Assembly (NCBI GenBank): GCA_964436635.1
Contig: CAYTDM010000007.1
Location: 25,787-89,786, forward strand
Direction of reading: 5' to 3'
DNA: 64,000 nt
Source of the DNA: DASRQK01 sp964436635
GTDB taxonomy: Bacteria; Bacteroidota; Bacteroidia; Sphingobacteriales; Sphingobacteriaceae
Each line of letters begins with the position of its first letter. Positions within the stretch are counted from its first letter, which is position 1. A model generated the notes under the pieces. That model had not been told where the DNA came from and did not search any database. It was given only the letters and a program-made list of their open reading frames with translations. This document shows, one piece after another, positions 61,553 through 64,000 of the stretch. The position numbers and the translations under genes are program-made.

Positions 61553-63757
61553 CTACTCGTTCGATTTTCCCAATGACCAAACATACGCAAAATTATTTTT
61601 CATATTATAAACCGGGACTTGGTGCTCTTTAGCTTCTGCCTTAATCCGGTTCACAACCCATGGAGGATTTGAAGCATCCATCACAATTTGTTTAACCTGC
61701 ATCCCATTTAGCATTTTGTTTAAAGAAATATTGCGCCCATTTCTTATGAATAAAAGATCCACCAGGATTTTCTGGCTGAGTGCATCTTTGCTGGGAGTTA
61801 ACAACCACTTCAATCGTTCATCTTCCATCTTTTCATCCATCAAAAGCACTGTATAGTGTTCTAAAAATAAAAATGGAAATCGAATTTTCCATTTTGGAGA
61901 ATCATAATCAAGCCCATAAGTATACCACTGAATTCCTCGTGCAGGAGCCGAATTTATTAAATAGGGCAGCACGGAATATCGAATAGTTGGGTGTTCCACG
62001 GAATCCAGATTACTGATTACCCACGCTTCTTCGGCATCCACATAAGTAACCGCTATTTGCTGTTTCATTTGATGAAAAATCAACGTTCTCTGAGGAACAC
62101 GATCGAGGCCTAAAAGGGCTGTTGAAAAACTTAAACAAATCGCAATAAATGCACAGAGGTAAATCCCAAGTTTTGACCGATGTTGCAGACTTAAGACTAC
62201 CCCTACCATTAAAAATAGGATACTAATGGATTCAAACACATCCATATTCAATCCTTTTAATTGGGAACCAGGAAGCGATTGGATCCAAGATAATACTTGA
62301 TTCATCCAAATAATCATCCAATTTAACACCTCACCTAACGCCCTTAAAACGCCTTCAAACAAATGGATTTCTGGGATAAACAAAACTGCAAACCCCATAT
62401 ACATCAACAACGTAGCGGGAATTACGATTAATAAATTTGACAACAGAAAATACACCGGAAATTGGTTAAAATAATAGGTTGCAATGGTAAACGTGCCCGT
62501 TTGCGCAGCAAGCGACATCAAAGAATAATCCACTACCGGACGCACCCATTTCGATTTAAGCTGAGCTAAAGTATAAGTAATGTTAGCAAAAAATGGAGAA
62601 AAGAAAACGATACCAAATACTGCCAAATAAGAAAGTTGAAATCCAACTTCAAATGCATAAGACGGTCTAATTAATAAAAGTATGAAGGCAGATGCAGAGA
62701 TGGAATGGTAGCTTCTCGCTTTCCTATTGAGAATCTCTGCGGACAAATACAAGGTAATCATGCCTGCAGCTCTCAATACAGAAGGAGAGAATCCTGTCAT
62801 GAGCGCATATAACCAGATGCAAAGAACAATGATAAAAAAACGAATGCGTTTCAGCGCTGGTGAGTAGTCAAAAATGTATAAAATTTTTGCAAGCATCCAA
62901 AAAACAATGACTACATGCATTCCCGAAACACTTAAAACGTGAATGGTCCCCGTAGCCGCATAAGTTTCAATTAATTCAGAGGACAAATCCGATCTATATC
63001 CCAAAATCAAGGTGCTTGCAATCGCAAAGGCATCCTTGTCTGGAAGAAATCGTTCAAATTTTGACACCAAGTCTTCTCTATAACGCAGGGCTATGTCGAC
63101 CAATCTATTACCAAAAAAACCCGACAATAGTTGTATTTGCGACGAAGTAATGTACGTTTGATGCCAACAACCTCGGTTTGCCATGTACTTCGCATAATCC
63201 ATTTCGTCTGGATTCCTTGGAGGAGGTATTCTCTGGTTAGCTTGAGCAGAAAACACAAGCAAATTTCCATATTTCAACGGTGTGGAAATGGGTTTTTCAA
63301 TGGTTAATAACAAGGAACCGGTCAAAGGCCTAAATTCTTCTCCAAATTTTTCATTTAAAAAATTCACACCTCCCAAGATGCGCGCCCTTACTCGAGTTGA
63401 CTTTTCATTCTGACGGGGTTCCTCCTCCAGCCATCCGATTAAGTATTGAGGAGAATGATGCGCAAAATGAGAGAAAAGAATCCGCGGATCTTCTTTCCAG
63501 CATTGCATCCATGCATATAAGATGAAAAATAAAATTAAGCTCGGAAATAACACTATAGGCCTTACCAGGCCGACCACGCAGGAAAATCCTGAAAAATGAA
63601 GTAACAGGATCACCCATGTATGGATTGTGGGGTGCACGGGAATGATTTTGGAACAAAAAATGCCAATCAACACAAAAACCAAAAACAGAAAAAAAGGAGC
63701 GTGTCCTCTATACCATTTTCCCTTTGTGTTTTGCCAAATATCGATCTTCCTCATCAT
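61553..63757 (-). CDS. comEC: ComEC/Rec2-type DNA-uptake channel protein
   Basis: Polytopic inner-membrane protein of 734 residues forming the DNA translocation channel of natural transformation. A GGAGG seven bases before the ATG at 63757 supports this start; frames up to the TTG at 63868 lack similarity. Two N-terminal helices are followed by a DUF4131-like periplasmic OB domain (about 110-230). The Competence domain then has many helices (STLILGYRSDLSSELIETYAATGTIHVLSVSGMHV, a family signature near 285-320). The C-terminal region lacks the metallo-beta-lactamase HxHxDH motif of the full-length type and is degenerate. recQ2 follows with a 12-base gap. Confidence 0.9.
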   Translation of the reverse strand: MMRKIDIWQNTKGKWYRGHAPFFLFLVFVLIGIFCSKIIPVHPTIHTWVILLLHFSGFSCVVGLVRPIVLFPSLILFFILYAWMQCWKEDPRILFSHFAHHSPQYLIGWLEEEPRQNEKSTRVRARILGGVNFLNEKFGEEFRPLTGSLLLTIEKPISTPLKYGNLLVFSAQANQRIPPPRNPDEMDYAKYMANRGCWHQTYITSSQIQLLSGFFGNRLVDIALRYREDLVSKFERFLPDKDAFAIASTLILGYRSDLSSELIETYAATGTIHVLSVSGMHVVIVFWMLAKILYIFDYSPALKRIRFFIIVLCIWLYALMTGFSPSVLRAAGMITLYLSAEILNRKARSYHSISASAFILLLIRPSYAFEVGFQLSYLAVFGIVFFSPFFANITYTLAQLKSKWVRPVVDYSLMSLAAQTGTFTIATYYFNQFPVYFLLSNLLIVIPATLLMYMGFAVLFIPEIHLFEGVLRALGEVLNWMIIWMNQVLSWIQSLPGSQLKGLNMDVFESISILFLMVGVVLSLQHRSKLGIYLCAFIAICLSFSTALLGLDRVPQRTLIFHQMKQQIAVTYVDAEEAWVISNLDSVEHPTIRYSVLPYLINSAPARGIQWYTYGLDYDSPKWKIRFPFLFLEHYTVLLMDEKMEDERLKWLLTPSKDALSQKILVDLLFIRNGRNISLNKMLNGMQVKQIVMDASNPPWVVNRIKAEAKEHQVPVYNMKNNFAYVWSLGKSNE

Positions 63758-63928
63758 CCCCATCCCTCCATCGACTTCTAATTCACCCTTTAGAAGTGGA
63801 TTCAATTCTTTCCATCCATGCTGTATTACGCAGCACTTTAGGCGCATTGAAATTAAACGAAGATACAAAATTTTCTCTTAGTTTAAATTTATTTCCCAAA
63901 AATTAAACGAAATTATTGTGAAATTCTG

Positions 63929-63936
63929 TACCTTTG
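63929..63936 (+). promoter_or_regulatory. -7 box of the last gene
   Basis: TACCTTTG matches TAnnTTTG exactly, 23 bases before the ATG at 63960. Confidence 0.45.
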
Positions 63937-63959
63937 CAAAAGAAATTGGGTGTCAATAC

Positions 63960-64000
63960 ATGAACAAAGTGGAACAAGGTTTTCTTCCAATCATGGAAGA
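63960..64000 (+). CDS. start of a gene, possibly 7-carboxy-7-deazaguanine synthase
   Basis: Only the first 13 codons are present (MNKVEQGFLPIME...), cut by the window end. LP[IL]ME is the usual N-terminus of QueE, the radical-SAM enzyme of queuosine synthesis, in Bacteroidota. The hallmark TIQGEG and the cysteine motif lie outside the window, so the assignment is a guess. Confidence 0.35.
   Translation, partial: MNKVEQGFLPIME

Noticed and set aside
63757..63868. Longer N-terminus of comEC from TTG at 63868
   Set aside because: A GGAGG seven bases before the ATG at 63757 gives a family-like N-terminus directly before the first membrane helix; the extension has no similarity.

Overview
This window is chromosomal DNA from a member of the Bacteroidota, probably a free-living aerobic Cytophagales-like or related lineage. 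The evidence is the low GC content, the repeated promoter signature (TTTG/TTG about 20 bases upstream of TAnnTTTG), and a giant secreted protein ending in the gliding-motility-associated type of sorting domain used by the type IX secretion system (T9SS). A carboxypeptidase-regulatory/plug outer-membrane beta-barrel protein, a macroglobulin/plug protein and a bifunctional nuclease with a C-terminal UVR motif fit as well. Genus cannot be settled from the sequence. Most of the window is housekeeping; I see no phage, IS element, CRISPR array, rRNA or tRNA.

Left part (0-23 kb): the 3' part of a deoxynucleoside kinase, pyrD, an outer-membrane beta-barrel protein, and a minus-strand set pnuC / acyl-CoA dehydrogenase-like / ispE divergent from fabG. 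fabG is followed by two different tandem-repeat arrays separated by a perfect 20-bp hairpin. Next comes a minus-strand set recQ / cls / macroglobulin-plug protein, then manC, a DUF1573 protein, an aminotransferase, a large tricorn-like S41 protease, an MFS exporter and a fructose-6-phosphate aldolase-type transaldolase.

Middle (23-43 kb): a methionine operon (metY-metX-hom, minus strand) controlled by a clear SAM-I riboswitch with a textbook promoter and a second structured leader element. It is followed by rsmI-lnt, a cysteine desulfurase converging on a small TPR gene across a stop-to-stop 19-bp repeat array, etfB-etfA, a bifunctional nuclease, a nucleoside-type MFS transporter and an MscS channel. 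A minus-strand set follows (lolD, an unknown gene with a 15-bp coding repeat, a HAD-like gene, an S41 lipoprotein), then sucC-asnS. sucC has an unusual promoter: a 17-bp palindrome sits on its -7 box and is repeated exactly 199 bp upstream inside lolD.

Surface-protein locus (43.6-57.2 kb): a 3087-residue T9SS type-B cargo protein with four beta-helix modules and a long MBG/Ig-like stalk. It is transcribed divergently from a membrane-spanning TPR-HTH regulator with an overlapping promoter, and a secreted M43-type metalloprotease lipoprotein follows. Behind these lies an AT-rich, gene-free stretch ending in a candidate orphan small RNA with its own promoter and terminator. A 10-N assembly gap lies inside the giant gene and appears to be about 15 bases too short.

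Right end (57.3-64 kb): monomeric NADP-isocitrate dehydrogenase, a comEC-recQ pair (a second RecQ, without HRDC), and the first codons of a gene that may be queE. Recurrent themes worth checking are -7 boxes only 4-5 bases from start codons (leaderless transcripts) and tandem repeats that begin at the stop codons of genes.
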